A stretch of DNA of 10,645 nt from Thiomicrorhabdus sp. (GCA_015488565.1 WFNQ01000235.1:1-10645), one strand, 5' to 3'; shown: positions 1 to 8,011, counted from the stretch's first letter. Notes: generated by a model from the sequence alone, not told the origin. Translations and numbers: made by a program.

Positions 1-3000
1 CGGTCGTGGTGAGTGCTGTCATGCCGCCTTCTGTTCCATTTGGGTTAAAGGGGTAGCGTTCGGTCGGTTGCCCTGTTGCATCAACATAACGAAGACTCAC
101 CAAGCCTTCTACGGCTTGAGAGGATTCTGTACCAAAGTCCATTCGTCCTTCGCCGTGTGCTACGGCTACGGGAATACGTGTGCCTTCCATGCCTGCGAAT
201 AAAATCGAGGGTGATTTTTGAATCTCGACCTGTGAAAAACGGGCTTCAAATTGCTCTGATTCATTGCGTACAAAGGCAGGCCAACCCTCTGCGCCTGGAA
301 TAATCGCTTTCAAGTTTGATAGCATTTGACAGCCGTTACAGACACCCAAGGTAAAGGTGTCGTCGCGGTTAAAAAAGGTTTCAAACTCGTTACGTGCGTG
401 CGCATTAAATAGAATGGAGTTTGCCCAACCGCGCCCAGCGCCTAATACATCGCCGTAAGAAAATCCACCACAGGCGACGAGTCCTTTAAATTCGGATAAG
501 GATACGCTTCCTGACAAAATATCGGTCATGTGTACGTCCACGGTTTCAAACCCTGCTCGGTCAAAGGCAGCGGCCATCTCTTGCTGTCCATTTACGCCTT
601 GCTCGCGCAAAATCGCCATTTTGGGTTTAGGCTTGCCTTCAAATTCGGCGATAATATCGTGTTTCATATTAAATGTGACGACAGGTGATATCTGTGTGTG
701 CTCATCTTGCTCAATGGCATCAAACTCTTGTTTTGCACACAAGTGATTATCGCGCAATGCTTGCATTTGGTAAGAGGTTTCAGACCACCATCCTTGCAGT
801 ACTTTACGCGGCATAGAAAGTAACGAAGCGCCATGGCTGGTGATGTCAATTTGATCGGTATCGGATATTGTGCCTATCCAATGTGTCCAATACGTTAATT
901 GGAAATCGGAAAAAATCGTTTTCACTTTCTCTTTATCTGCTTTTTTAACCTGTATGACAACCCCTATTTCTTCTGTGCATAAGGCTGAAACGGGTTCTGT
1001 TCCTAAGGCTGAAACATCGACTTTTAGTCCACAATGCCCGGCAAATGCCATCTCTAACAACGTGACTAATAACCCGCCGTCTGAACGATCGTGATAGGCT
1101 AAAATTAAGTCATTTTTGAGAAGTCGTTGTATGGATCTAAATAGGCTTCCTAGGTTTTTAGCATGATCTAAATCGGGGGCTTCTTCCCCTATTTGATTAT
1201 AAACCTGAGCTAAGCAACTGCCTCCCATTCGATTTTGCCCACGCCCTAAGTCAACCACCAATAATTCAGTTTCACCGAGATCGGTCCGCAGTTGTGGTGT
1301 CACAGTTTTACGCACATCTTCGACTGGTGCAAAGGCCGTAATATTAACCGACATAGGTGAAATAACCGCTTTGGATTCACCCTCTTCTTCCCATACGGTT
1401 TTCATGGACATGGAGTCTTTCCCCACGGGTACGGCAATGCCTAACTGTGGACAGAGTTCTAGCCCTACGGCTTCTACGGCGGCGTAAAGTGATGCATCCT
1501 CTCCTGGGTGTCCTGCTGCAGACATCCAGTTGGCGGAAAGTTTGATGTCACTAATAGATTCAATTTTGGCACAAGCTATATTGGTAATGGCCTCTGAAAT
1601 GGCCAAACGTGCAGATGCTTTAGGATTAATTAACGCCACTGGTGGACGCTCCCCCGAGGCCATTGCTTCACCAGTATAATTGGTGTAATCGGAACAGGTA
1701 ATTCCGGCATTGGCGACGGGAACTTGCCATGGCCCGACCATTTGGTCACGCGTAACCATACCGGTAATGGAACGATCGCCAATGGTAATTAAAAAGTTTT
1801 TGCTGGCAATGGTGGGTAATTTTAGTAAACGTTCTGTTACCTCTTTAAAGTCCAAGTTCGCGGTTTCAAAACCCGCTTGTGGCAAAGAGCGAGATTCAGC
1901 CGTTCGATGCATTTTAGGCGGCTTTCCGAGTAAGATGCTTAAAGGCATTTCGACAGGGTTATTCTCAAATACGGTATCATTCACCACCAACTCTTGCGCT
2001 TCCGTGGCCTCACCCACAATGGCGTACAGACAACGCTCTCGCTTACAAATCGCTTCAAACCGCTCAATTTGGTCGGCAAAAATGGCAATCACATAGCGCT
2101 CTTGTGATTCGTTGCACCAAATTTCCATGGGAGACATTCCCGGTTCGTCATTCGGCACGGCACGTAAATCAAAAATAGCCCCGCGACCACTGTCATTAAC
2201 AAGTTCAGGAAAGGCGTTTGATAATCCACCCGCACCCACATCGTGAATGGAGGCGATGGGTGAATCTTTACCCAAATAGGTACAGCGATCAATCACCTCT
2301 TGCGCACGGCGCTCCATCTCTGGGTTTTCTCGTTGCACCGAAGCAAAGTCCAACGTTTCTGACCCAGAACCACTATCAACCGAAGAGGCCGCACTGCCGC
2401 CTAAGCCAATTAACATCGCGGGGCCACCCAACACAACAAGCTTAGCACCGACTGGAATCTCTCCCTTTAGTACATGCTCATCGCGAATATTGCCTAAGCC
2501 CCCCGCTAACATAATCGGTTTATGGTATCCACGTATCTCAATGCCATCGTGCGTTACTTGTGCATTTTCGTAGGTTCTAAAATAGCCATTAATCGCTGGG
2601 CGACCAAACTCATTATTAAACCCTGCCGCCCCCAAAGGGCCTTCAATCATAATATCAAACGCCGATACAATGCGAGAAGGCTTGCCGTAATCGCGCTCCC
2701 ACGGCTGTTTAAACCCAGGAATATTTAAGTTGGAGACGGTAAAACCGGTTAGCCCAGACTTAGGTTTAGACCCACAACCCGTAGCCCCTTCATCTCGAAT
2801 TTCTCCCCCCGCGCCTGTTGCGGCGCCCGGCCATGGAGAGATGGCGGTTGGGTGGTTATGCGTTTCTACTTTAATTTGAAAGTGAACTGGCTCAGGGTGT
2901 GTTTGGTAGACGTTTGATTCTGGATTAGGGAAGAATCGGGTTGCGTCAGCACCTTCCAATACCGCCGCATTATCGCTGTAAGCGGACAACACGCCTTCTG

Positions 3001-3733
3001 GATTTTTTTGGTGGGTGTTGCGAATCATGCCAAAGAGGGAGTAAGGTTTATCTTGCCCATCAATGGTCCAATCGGCATTAAAAATTTTATGACGACAATG
3101 CTCTGAGTTGGCTTGTGCAAACATCATTAATTCGGCGTCTACTGGATTGCGATTTAACCCTTTAAACGCGGTGACCAAGTAATCAATCTCATCTGCGCTT
3201 AAGGCCAGTCCCATATCGGTATTAGCTTGCACTAAAGCTTCTCGCCCCCCTGTCAAAACATCAACTACCTGTGACGGTTTGGGGGTTTGATGTGAAAATA
3301 ACCCTTCTAAAGCGGGTACGTCATACGAGACCTGCTCCATCATGCGGTCATGTATCAAGGCTTCCATGGCGGGCCTGTCCGCACTCGACACGCCTTCAAA
3401 AAAGTACACCGTACCACGCTCAATACGCTGAATATGTTCAATGCCACACGTTTTGGTAATATCCGTCGCTTTGGATGACCAAGGCGAAATGGTGCCTAAG
3501 CGAGGTGTCACAATGCAGGTATCGGCACTTAAACGAGAGACGCTCTCTTGTTCTGAATTATTTAAGAGCACTTTAAGGTGCGACTGCTCTGTTGCAGACA
3601 GCTCGCCCCCCACATCAACAAAATAAAGGAACTGTGAACGTAACCCAGTAATCGTTCCTACATTTTTCAGTTTCGTTAACAATTGATTCAGTCGATAAGC
3701 GGAGTGAGCGGAGTTGCCCCAAATAATATGCAT
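1..3733 (-). CDS. purL: Phosphoribosylformylglycinamidine synthase, single-chain (3' end beyond left edge)
   Basis: Fourth step of de novo purine synthesis in the cytoplasm: converts FGAR, ATP and glutamine to FGAM. The minus-strand frame is open for all 1,244 visible codons, with no frameshift seen. Landmarks, in order: MHIIWGNSAHSAYRL start; NSEHCRH linker motif with His212; PGAATGAGGEIRDEG from residue 302; IHDVGAGGLSNAFPE around residue 498 (first AIRS-like half); GDRSITG near 655; PVGKDSMSM near 770; HDRSDGGLL in the second half; and the class I glutaminase domain from PKMAILREQGVNG (about 1037) with GVCNGCQM carrying nucleophile Cys1132. The last visible residues, RYPFNPNGTEGGMTALTTT, match the family about 50 residues before its end (E. 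coli 1,295 aa), so the glutaminase His and Glu lie outside the window. The ATG has an AAAGGA Shine-Dalgarno 7 nt upstream. It follows bamC across a terminator. Confidence 0.97.
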   Translation of the reverse strand, partial: MHIIWGNSAHSAYRLNQLLTKLKNVGTITGLRSQFLYFVDVGGELSATEQSHLKVLLNNSEQESVSRLSADTCIVTPRLGTISPWSSKATDITKTCGIEHIQRIERGTVYFFEGVSSADRPAMEALIHDRMMEQVSYDVPALEGLFSHQTPKPSQVVDVLTGGREALVQANTDMGLALSADEIDYLVTAFKGLNRNPVDAELMMFAQANSEHCRHKIFNADWTIDGQDKPYSLFGMIRNTHQKNPEGVLSAYSDNAAVLEGADATRFFPNPESNVYQTHPEPVHFQIKVETHNHPTAISPWPGAATGAGGEIRDEGATGCGSKPKSGLTGFTVSNLNIPGFKQPWERDYGKPSRIVSAFDIMIEGPLGAAGFNNEFGRPAINGYFRTYENAQVTHDGIEIRGYHKPIMLAGGLGNIRDEHVLKGEIPVGAKLVVLGGPAMLIGLGGSAASSVDSGSGSETLDFASVQRENPEMERRAQEVIDRCTYLGKDSPIASIHDVGAGGLSNAFPELVNDSGRGAIFDLRAVPNDEPGMSPMEIWCNESQERYVIAIFADQIERFEAICKRERCLYAIVGEATEAQELVVNDTVFENNPVEMPLSILLGKPPKMHRTAESRSLPQAGFETANLDFKEVTERLLKLPTIASKNFLITIGDRSITGMVTRDQMVGPWQVPVANAGITCSDYTNYTGEAMASGERPPVALINPKASARLAISEAITNIACAKIESISDIKLSANWMSAAGHPGEDASLYAAVEAVGLELCPQLGIAVPVGKDSMSMKTVWEEEGESKAVISPMSVNITAFAPVEDVRKTVTPQLRTDLGETELLVVDLGRGQNRMGGSCLAQVYNQIGEEAPDLDHAKNLGSLFRSIQRLLKNDLILAYHDRSDGGLLVTLLEMAFAGHCGLKVDVSALGTEPVSALCTEEIGVVIQVKKADKEKVKTIFSDFQLTYWTHWIGTISDTDQIDITSHGASLLSMPRKVLQGWWSETSYQMQALRDNHLCAKQEFDAIEQDEHTQISPVVTFNMKHDIIAEFEGKPKPKMAILREQGVNGQQEMAAAFDRAGFETVDVHMTDILSGSVSLSEFKGLVACGGFSYGDVLGAGRGWANSILFNAHARNEFETFFNRDDTFTLGVCNGCQMLSNLKAIIPGAEGWPAFVRNESEQFEARFSQVEIQKSPSILFAGMEGTRIPVAVAHGEGRMDFGTESSQAVEGLVSLRYVDATGQPTERYPFNPNGTEGGMTALTTT

Positions 3734-3740
3734 TGTTTTG

Positions 3741-3746
3741 TCCTTT
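3741..3746 (-). promoter_or_regulatory. purL ribosome binding site, abutting a terminator T-tract
   Basis: AAAGGA on the minus strand, 7 nt before the purL ATG, fixes the start. It begins immediately after the seven-T run of the upstream terminator hairpin, so no room is left for a promoter between terminator and gene. A purL transcript must either read through the hairpin or start inside the end of bamC. Confidence 0.75.
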
Positions 3747-3777
3747 AAAAAAACAAAACCCTCAAGAATAGAGGGTT
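3747..3777 (-). terminator. Rho-independent terminator after bamC
   Basis: On the minus strand a 7-bp perfect stem AACCCTC / GAGGGTT (3771-3777 with 3757-3763) encloses a 7-nt loop and is followed by TTGTTTTTTT. It lies 24 bp past the bamC stop codon. The plus strand has no T-run after the stem, so it acts in one direction only. The stem is fairly short, so partial read-through into purL is plausible. Confidence 0.8.
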
Positions 3778-3786
3778 ATCAAGTAA

Positions 3787-3802
3787 CTTAAACTCTTAAA
3801 CT
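3787..3802. repeat. Perfect tandem 8-mer over the bamC stop codon
   Basis: CTTAAACT occurs twice head to tail (plus-strand reading). The right-hand copy overlaps two bases of the bamC TAG stop. It may be simple slippage; no function can be assigned. Confidence 0.6.
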
Positions 3803-4922
3803 ATTGTGCCAATAGTCCAAGGTTTTCAAATATATAACGTCTTTGAGCACCATCGAGTGGCGTAACACCCTCTGGAGAGCGAACCGTTAACATTATGTTA
3901 GAATCATCGTCCGAGCTTTTTAACTGCAATTGAACTATATCAGGTAAATCTTGCTGTTCTGATTCTTTCCAGAAGGCCAAGGTACTCAAAAATGATTTTT
4001 CTTGTTTCACAGACTCGGGCACTTCAACCCAAAGTGAATAGTGTGCTGGATCACTCTGAACCACTTTCCAATCAGCACGATAAATCATCGCCTGTAAATA
4101 GCTCCATCCCTTATCGAGACTGGTACGTAACACAAGGTGACTAAACTCCTCTCCTTCAACCAGTTCAACCATCTGCTCAGTTACCTTTAACTGAGCCAAA
4201 GCTTTATCACTACTTGAACCAAAAAATACCATGGCCTGATACAGTGCTTGCGCTTCCATCTCTGGACGGTAGGGTTTAATTTTCCAACGTTCTGTTCCTG
4301 AAAGTTCCTCGTTCACCTCGGGTGAATACAGCATATGATGGCTAAAGTAGATACGTGTAACCGACGCATTCTCATCCGTTTCAACACGCACAACAAACTT
4401 ATCAAAAATGCCTTCCGCTAATTCAGGACGCCAACTGTTTAACAGTTTGGTAATCAATCCAACGTCATCTAAAGGAACAAGTTCCGTGCGCTTAAGATAT
4501 TCGGTTTTCAATACACCAATGTCTTTACGCTCTTCAGCAATACTAAAACCAAGGTTGTGTAAAAAGCGTGTTACATTTTGCCAAACTTGCTCACTATTAA
4601 CGGTCTCAATCTCTAACCAACGTTCAGATAAATTTGACTTAATGGCCAAACCTTCCGCTTGAAAGGTTGGAATCGTATCTTTACTGTCTTGCTCAGACTT
4701 TTTATCTTGCTCAAGCTGAGCCAATGTTTCAGCTATTTGACTTTTAGCTTTACCCGGATTAAATAAATTAGGTGGCATTTCAAGTGTTTGAACAATTTCT
4801 GTTTCCGTATCTCGGTAGTTATTCTGATAGGTGTTTTCAGAATTTTGAAACACAGAACAACCACTTAACCCAAAGGTAGTGACTGTAGCAGAAACGAAAA
4901 CTATTTTTTTAGATAGGTGCAT
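3801..4922 (-). CDS. bamC: Outer-membrane assembly lipoprotein BamC
   Basis: Predicted 373-residue lipoprotein of the BAM complex, which inserts beta-barrel proteins into the outer membrane. A basic, hydrophobic signal peptide ends in the lipobox LSGC with Cys22 as the lipidation site. Residues of about 25-100 are polar and low in complexity, like the unstructured BamC tail that wraps BamD. Two domains follow; the first opens with ERWLEIETVNSEQVWQNV and continues FLHNLGFSIAEERKDIGVLKTEYL, the pattern of a BamC helix-grip domain. The family is usually about 345 aa, so this one is slightly long. Position directly after dapA is the classic nlpB context. An in-frame TAA lies three codons upstream, so the ATG at 4922 is the first possible start; its nearest Shine-Dalgarno-like GGG is only 2 nt away, with a second AAGGG 12 nt away, so initiation may be weak or coupled to dapA. 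Confidence 0.85.
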   Translation of the reverse strand: MHLSKKIVFVSATVTTFGLSGCSVFQNSENTYQNNYRDTETEIVQTLEMPPNLFNPGKAKSQIAETLAQLEQDKKSEQDSKDTIPTFQAEGLAIKSNLSERWLEIETVNSEQVWQNVTRFLHNLGFSIAEERKDIGVLKTEYLKRTELVPLDDVGLITKLLNSWRPELAEGIFDKFVVRVETDENASVTRIYFSHHMLYSPEVNEELSGTERWKIKPYRPEMEAQALYQAMVFFGSSSDKALAQLKVTEQMVELVEGEEFSHLVLRTSLDKGWSYLQAMIYRADWKVVQSDPAHYSLWVEVPESVKQEKSFLSTLAFWKESEQQDLPDIVQLQLKSSDDDSNIMLTVRSPEGVTPLDGAQRRYIFENLGLLAQ

Positions 4923-4953
4923 AACCCTTTAAAACCCTTCAACTTTTTTTGGT

Positions 4954-5838
4954 TTATTCTGAGAGGTCAAGACCGGCATCTTGCAATGCTTTCAGAACGA
5001 TAGGATGACAGGCTTTTGAAAGCGGCGTCAATGGCATACGAATCATTTCGCCTACCAACTCCATTTTTGATAACGCCCACTTGACAGGAATGGGGTTGGA
5101 CTCAATAAAAAGATCACGATGGAGCGCCTGTAATGGACGATCTAAAGCGTGCGCTTGTTCTGCATTCCCCGCCAAAGCGGCCTCATACACATCATGAACC
5201 TGTTGCGGAACCACATTTGCCGTTACCGAAATGCCCCCATGGCCACCCGCTAAAATAAAGTCAACAGCTGTCGCATCATCGCCTGTGTATAAATCAAATT
5301 GACTGTCCACACCCGCTTTAATCAATGCAACGCGCTCTACCTCTCCCGTTGCTTCTTTTACACCAATAATATTGTTGACTTTAGAAAGGCGAATGACTGT
5401 TTCAGGCAACATATCCACCGCGGTACGCCCTGGAACATTATAAAGTATTTGAGGGATATCAACCGTTTCTGCAATTTTTTGGTGGTGTAAAAACAACCCT
5501 TCTTGCGTCGGTTTATTATAGTAAGGGGTGACTAAAAGACACGCATCGACACCGGCTTCTTTGGCACAGGCCGTCAGTTGAATCGCTTCAGACGTTGAGT
5601 TAGCCCCTGTTCCTGCGATAACAGGAATTCGACCGTTAACTTTATCGACAACAAAACGCACAACCTCACAATGTTCTGTGACATCAAGCGTTGCCGATTC
5701 TCCAGTGGTGCCCATGGCTACTATCGCATCTGTTTTTGACTCAATATGAAACGCAATCAGCTTTTCAAGTGATTCAAAATCAACGGAACCATCCTCTAAC
5801 ATGGGGGTGACTAATGCCACCATACTGCCTCTAAACAC
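4954..5838 (-). CDS. dapA: 4-hydroxy-tetrahydrodipicolinate synthase
   Basis: Cytoplasmic enzyme condensing pyruvate with aspartate semialdehyde, the first committed step to diaminopimelate and lysine. It is 294 aa (E. coli 292). E. coli numbering is preserved: GTTGES with Thr44 and Thr45, Tyr107 in YYNKP, Tyr133 and Arg138 in YNVPGRT, and Schiff-base Lys161 in GVKEATG. At the lysine feedback site Ser48, Ala49, His56, Asn80, Glu84 and Tyr106 are present, but the position of E. coli His53 is Val. The start is GTG, supported by GGAGAG (5846-5851) 7 nt upstream and by alignment to the family N-terminus MF.GS; choosing the in-frame ATG at 5823 would lose five residues of the first strand. It is followed 31 bp later by bamC, probably as one operon. 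Confidence 0.97.
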   Translation of the reverse strand: MFRGSMVALVTPMLEDGSVDFESLEKLIAFHIESKTDAIVAMGTTGESATLDVTEHCEVVRFVVDKVNGRIPVIAGTGANSTSEAIQLTACAKEAGVDACLLVTPYYNKPTQEGLFLHHQKIAETVDIPQILYNVPGRTAVDMLPETVIRLSKVNNIIGVKEATGEVERVALIKAGVDSQFDLYTGDDATAVDFILAGGHGGISVTANVVPQQVHDVYEAALAGNAEQAHALDRPLQALHRDLFIESNPIPVKWALSKMELVGEMIRMPLTPLSKACHPIVLKALQDAGLDLSE

Positions 5839-5880
5839 GGCGAATCTCTCCAGAATTTTAACGCAACAATAAAAAGTGTA

Positions 5881-5909
5881 ATACTAACCGTTCCCCCCTG
5901 ACACTTCAA
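5881..5909 (-). promoter_or_regulatory. Candidate sigma70 promoter for dapA-bamC
   Basis: Minus strand: TTGAAG (5904-5909), a 17-bp spacer, TAGTAT (5881-5886). Each box matches consensus at 4 of 6. Transcription would start near 5874, giving a leader of about 36 nt, too short for a lysine riboswitch. Confidence 0.4.
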
Positions 5910-5939
5910 GGGATTAACCCAAATCTGTTGCAATCCCTT
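5908..5939. repeat. Perfect 8-bp inverted repeat, possible operator
   Basis: AAGGGATT (5908-5915) and AATCCCTT (5932-5939) are separated by 16 nt in the dapA/bcp divergent region. The left arm overlaps the predicted dapA -35 box. In DNA form this could be a two-half-site operator. As plus-strand RNA it would be a hairpin followed by a T-rich run, but no gene upstream on that strand needs a terminator. Confidence 0.5.
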
Positions 5940-6004
5940 ACTATATTTTTTTAGTAAATACACTAATCAACAAAGATAAACTCAGTAGAAAAACAGCTTG
6001 TCGG

Positions 6005-6033
6005 TTGCCAAGAAATTCAAAAGTTGTCATACT
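6005..6033 (+). promoter_or_regulatory. Candidate sigma70 promoter for bcp-phoH
   Basis: TTGCCA (6005-6010; 5/6), a 17-bp spacer, CATACT (6028-6033; 4/6). A start near 6040 would leave a leader of about 33 nt containing the AGGAG site. It fits the gene start at 6073 and argues against an upstream TTG start at 5998. Confidence 0.4.
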
Positions 6034-6072
6034 GAATTCAATACATATTACAAATTAGGAGAAAGCCTTAAT

Positions 6073-6564
6073 ATGAACACCTCAACTCCCCCGATTAAAG
6101 TAGGTGACACCTTGCCCAATTTTTCTGTGGAAACCACTGCAGAAACACCTTTTACGACAGAAGATTTAATTGGACATTACACGGTCATCTACTTTTATCC
6201 GAAAGATAGCACTCCTGGTTGCACTAGCGAAGGACGCGACTTTAACCAACGGCTAGCAGATTTTAAGGCACTCAATACCACCATTTATGGTGCTTCGATG
6301 GATTCCATGAAACGCCATAATAACTTTAAAGCCAAACAGGGGTTTGAGTTTGAACTGATTTCAGATCCCGATGGCACTTTTTGTCACCTATTTGGTGTAT
6401 ACCAACTCAAAAAAAACTTTGGTATTGAATACATGGGCATTGTACGCAGTACCTTTTTATTTGACCCAAAAGGCATCTTGATTCATGAATGGCGTAAAGT
6501 AAAAGTGAAGGGACACGCGCAAGAGGTATTAGAAACCATTCAAACTCATCAAGGCAATCAATAA
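6073..6564 (+). CDS. bcp: Thioredoxin-fold peroxiredoxin, BCP/PrxQ type
   Basis: A 163-residue AhpC/TSA-family peroxidase that reduces hydrogen and organic peroxides in the cytoplasm. Visible signs: VGDTLPNF near residue 10, VIYFYPKDSTPGCT with peroxidatic Cys50 in the P-x-x-x-T/S-x-x-C pattern, GASMDS at 73-78, and the conserved RSTFLF Arg125. Position 55, where E. coli BCP has its resolving cysteine, is Arg; the only other cysteine is Cys104 in GTFCHLFGVY. A one-cysteine mechanism, or use of Cys104, is therefore likely. I start at the ATG at 6073, about 10 nt after AGGAGA, because it gives a family-length protein (E. coli 156 aa); the frame extends up to a TTG at 5998 but has no family sequence there. 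phoH follows after 37 bp, probably co-transcribed. Confidence 0.93.
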   Translation: MNTSTPPIKVGDTLPNFSVETTAETPFTTEDLIGHYTVIYFYPKDSTPGCTSEGRDFNQRLADFKALNTTIYGASMDSMKRHNNFKAKQGFEFELISDPDGTFCHLFGVYQLKKNFGIEYMGIVRSTFLFDPKGILIHEWRKVKVKGHAQEVLETIQTHQGNQ

Positions 6565-6601
6565 ATTTTACCCCCCCTAACTCTTCAATGGAGAATACGC
6601 A

Positions 6602-8011
6602 ATGACAAATGAAGCCAAAAGACTCTTTATTTTAGACACCAACGTGCTCATGCACGATCCCATGGCGCTTTTTAACTTTGAAGAGCATGATATTTTCATC
6701 TCTATGACCGTTCTCGAAGAGCTGGATGCGGGTAAAAAAGGCATGTCCGAAGTCGCTCGAAATGTACGAGAAACCAACCGACTCATTGACCAAATTATTT
6801 GCAACGCCTCCTTTGAAGAGATTCAACAAGGCTTGTCCTTAGAGCGAATTAATCCGAGACATGACACCGAAAACACCCACCTTGGAAAACTGTTTTTTGA
6901 AACCGAACCATTGCTGGTTGACCTTCCCCCCTCTCTGCCCAGCCATAAAGCCGATAACCATATTTTACAAACGGGCTTGGCGTTAAAGGAAAAATACCAT
7001 AATCGTAATGTAACGTTAGTGACCAAAGACATTAACATGCGCATCAAATCGTCTGCTGTTGGGTTGCATTCAGAAGATTACTACAATGATCGCGTATTAG
7101 AAGATGCCGATTTACTCTACCGTGGCTGGGAAACATTAGACGAACATTTTTTTGAGACTCACGGCAAAGAGATGAAATCTTGGCAGGATGAAGGACGCAC
7201 TTTTTATGAACTGACCGTTGATAAAGACTGCCGTTGGTATCCCAATCAATCGCTCATTAGTACCAACGACGCTGGGTTTAATGCCATTGTTCGCAAGATA
7301 CAAAATGGCAAAGCTACATTAGAATACATGCAAGACTTTACCCAAAACAATCACACCATCTGGGGGATTAGCGCCCGAAATTCTGAACAAAATATTGCGC
7401 TGAATTTTTTAATGGACCCTGACATTGATTTTGTCTCATTACTGGGTGTCGCGGGTACAGGTAAAACCTTGCTAACCTTAGCGGCGGCATTAGAGCAAAC
7501 CTTAGACTTAAACATCTACAACGAAATTATTATGACGCGAGCCACCATTCCCGTTGGAGAGGACATTGGTTTTTTGCCCGGAACGGAGGAGGAAAAAATG
7601 ACACCATGGATGGGCGCTTTAATGGATAATCTCGAAGTGCTGACCAGTAACTCTGGCGATAACACCGAATGGGAGGCACAAAGCACTCAAGAACTGCTTA
7701 ACAAACGTATTAAAATTAAATCCATGAACTTTATGCGAGGCCGAACCTTCTTAAATAAGTTCATCATTATTGATGAGGCACAAAACCTTACCCCCAAACA
7801 GATGAAAACCCTAATCACGCGTTCAGGCACAGGAACCAAGGTTGTCTGTTTAGGGAACATTGGACAAATTGACTCCCCTTACTTAACCGAAACCACCACT
7901 GGCTTAACTTATGTCGTGGATCGTTTTAAAGAGTGGGAGCACAGCGCGCATATCACCCTAGAACAAGGGGAGCGTTCTCGTCTGGCACAGTTCGCTTCTG
8001 ATAACCTTTAG
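6602..8011 (+). CDS. PIN-PhoH fusion protein (PhoH2/YlaK type ATPase)
   Basis: 469 residues with two domains. The N-terminal PIN domain (about 7-150) begins FILDTNVLMHDP and shows the acidic pocket of a Mg-dependent ribonuclease: Asp12, Glu40 in LEELD, Asp118 in KADNH and Asp143 in VTKD. The C-terminal PhoH domain (about 255-469) has Walker A GVAGTGKT (282-289), the MTRATIPVGEDIGFLPG segment, Walker B FIIIDEAQ (387-394), GNIGQID (418-424) and the family tail LEQGERSRLA. PhoH2 proteins of this architecture have been described as ATP-dependent RNA unwinding and cleaving enzymes, so RNA processing is inferred here. TGGAGA lies 7 nt before the ATG, supporting the start. It follows bcp by 37 bp; no small antitoxin-like gene precedes it. 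The gene ends at TAG before a strong terminator. Confidence 0.93.
   Translation: MTNEAKRLFILDTNVLMHDPMALFNFEEHDIFISMTVLEELDAGKKGMSEVARNVRETNRLIDQIICNASFEEIQQGLSLERINPRHDTENTHLGKLFFETEPLLVDLPPSLPSHKADNHILQTGLALKEKYHNRNVTLVTKDINMRIKSSAVGLHSEDYYNDRVLEDADLLYRGWETLDEHFFETHGKEMKSWQDEGRTFYELTVDKDCRWYPNQSLISTNDAGFNAIVRKIQNGKATLEYMQDFTQNNHTIWGISARNSEQNIALNFLMDPDIDFVSLLGVAGTGKTLLTLAAALEQTLDLNIYNEIIMTRATIPVGEDIGFLPGTEEEKMTPWMGALMDNLEVLTSNSGDNTEWEAQSTQELLNKRIKIKSMNFMRGRTFLNKFIIIDEAQNLTPKQMKTLITRSGTGTKVVCLGNIGQIDSPYLTETTTGLTYVVDRFKEWEHSAHITLEQGERSRLAQFASDNL

Noticed and set aside
76..3626. Many open frames of 60-130 codons on the plus strand, and short minus ones, across the left 3.6 kb
   Set aside because: They lie within the continuous minus-strand purL reading frame, which encodes recognisable family sequence from end to end; the others show no protein-like pattern.
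5839..5865. TAAAAT as the dapA -10 box close to the start codon
   Set aside because: No acceptable -35 box at 16-18 bp, and transcription would begin within the ribosome binding site.
5839..5880. Lysine riboswitch ahead of dapA
   Set aside because: The likely leader is under 50 nt, far too short for that riboswitch, and none of its helices are visible.
5998..6072. A TTG start extending bcp by 25 codons
   Set aside because: The extra residues match nothing in the family, the predicted promoter falls inside this segment, and the ATG at 6073 has a proper AGGAG site.
6571..6577. C7 run between bcp and phoH, and several C6 runs in purL and the dapA upstream region, as phase-variable tracts
   Set aside because: The longest run is non-coding and short, and the genes involved are housekeeping; nothing supports switching.
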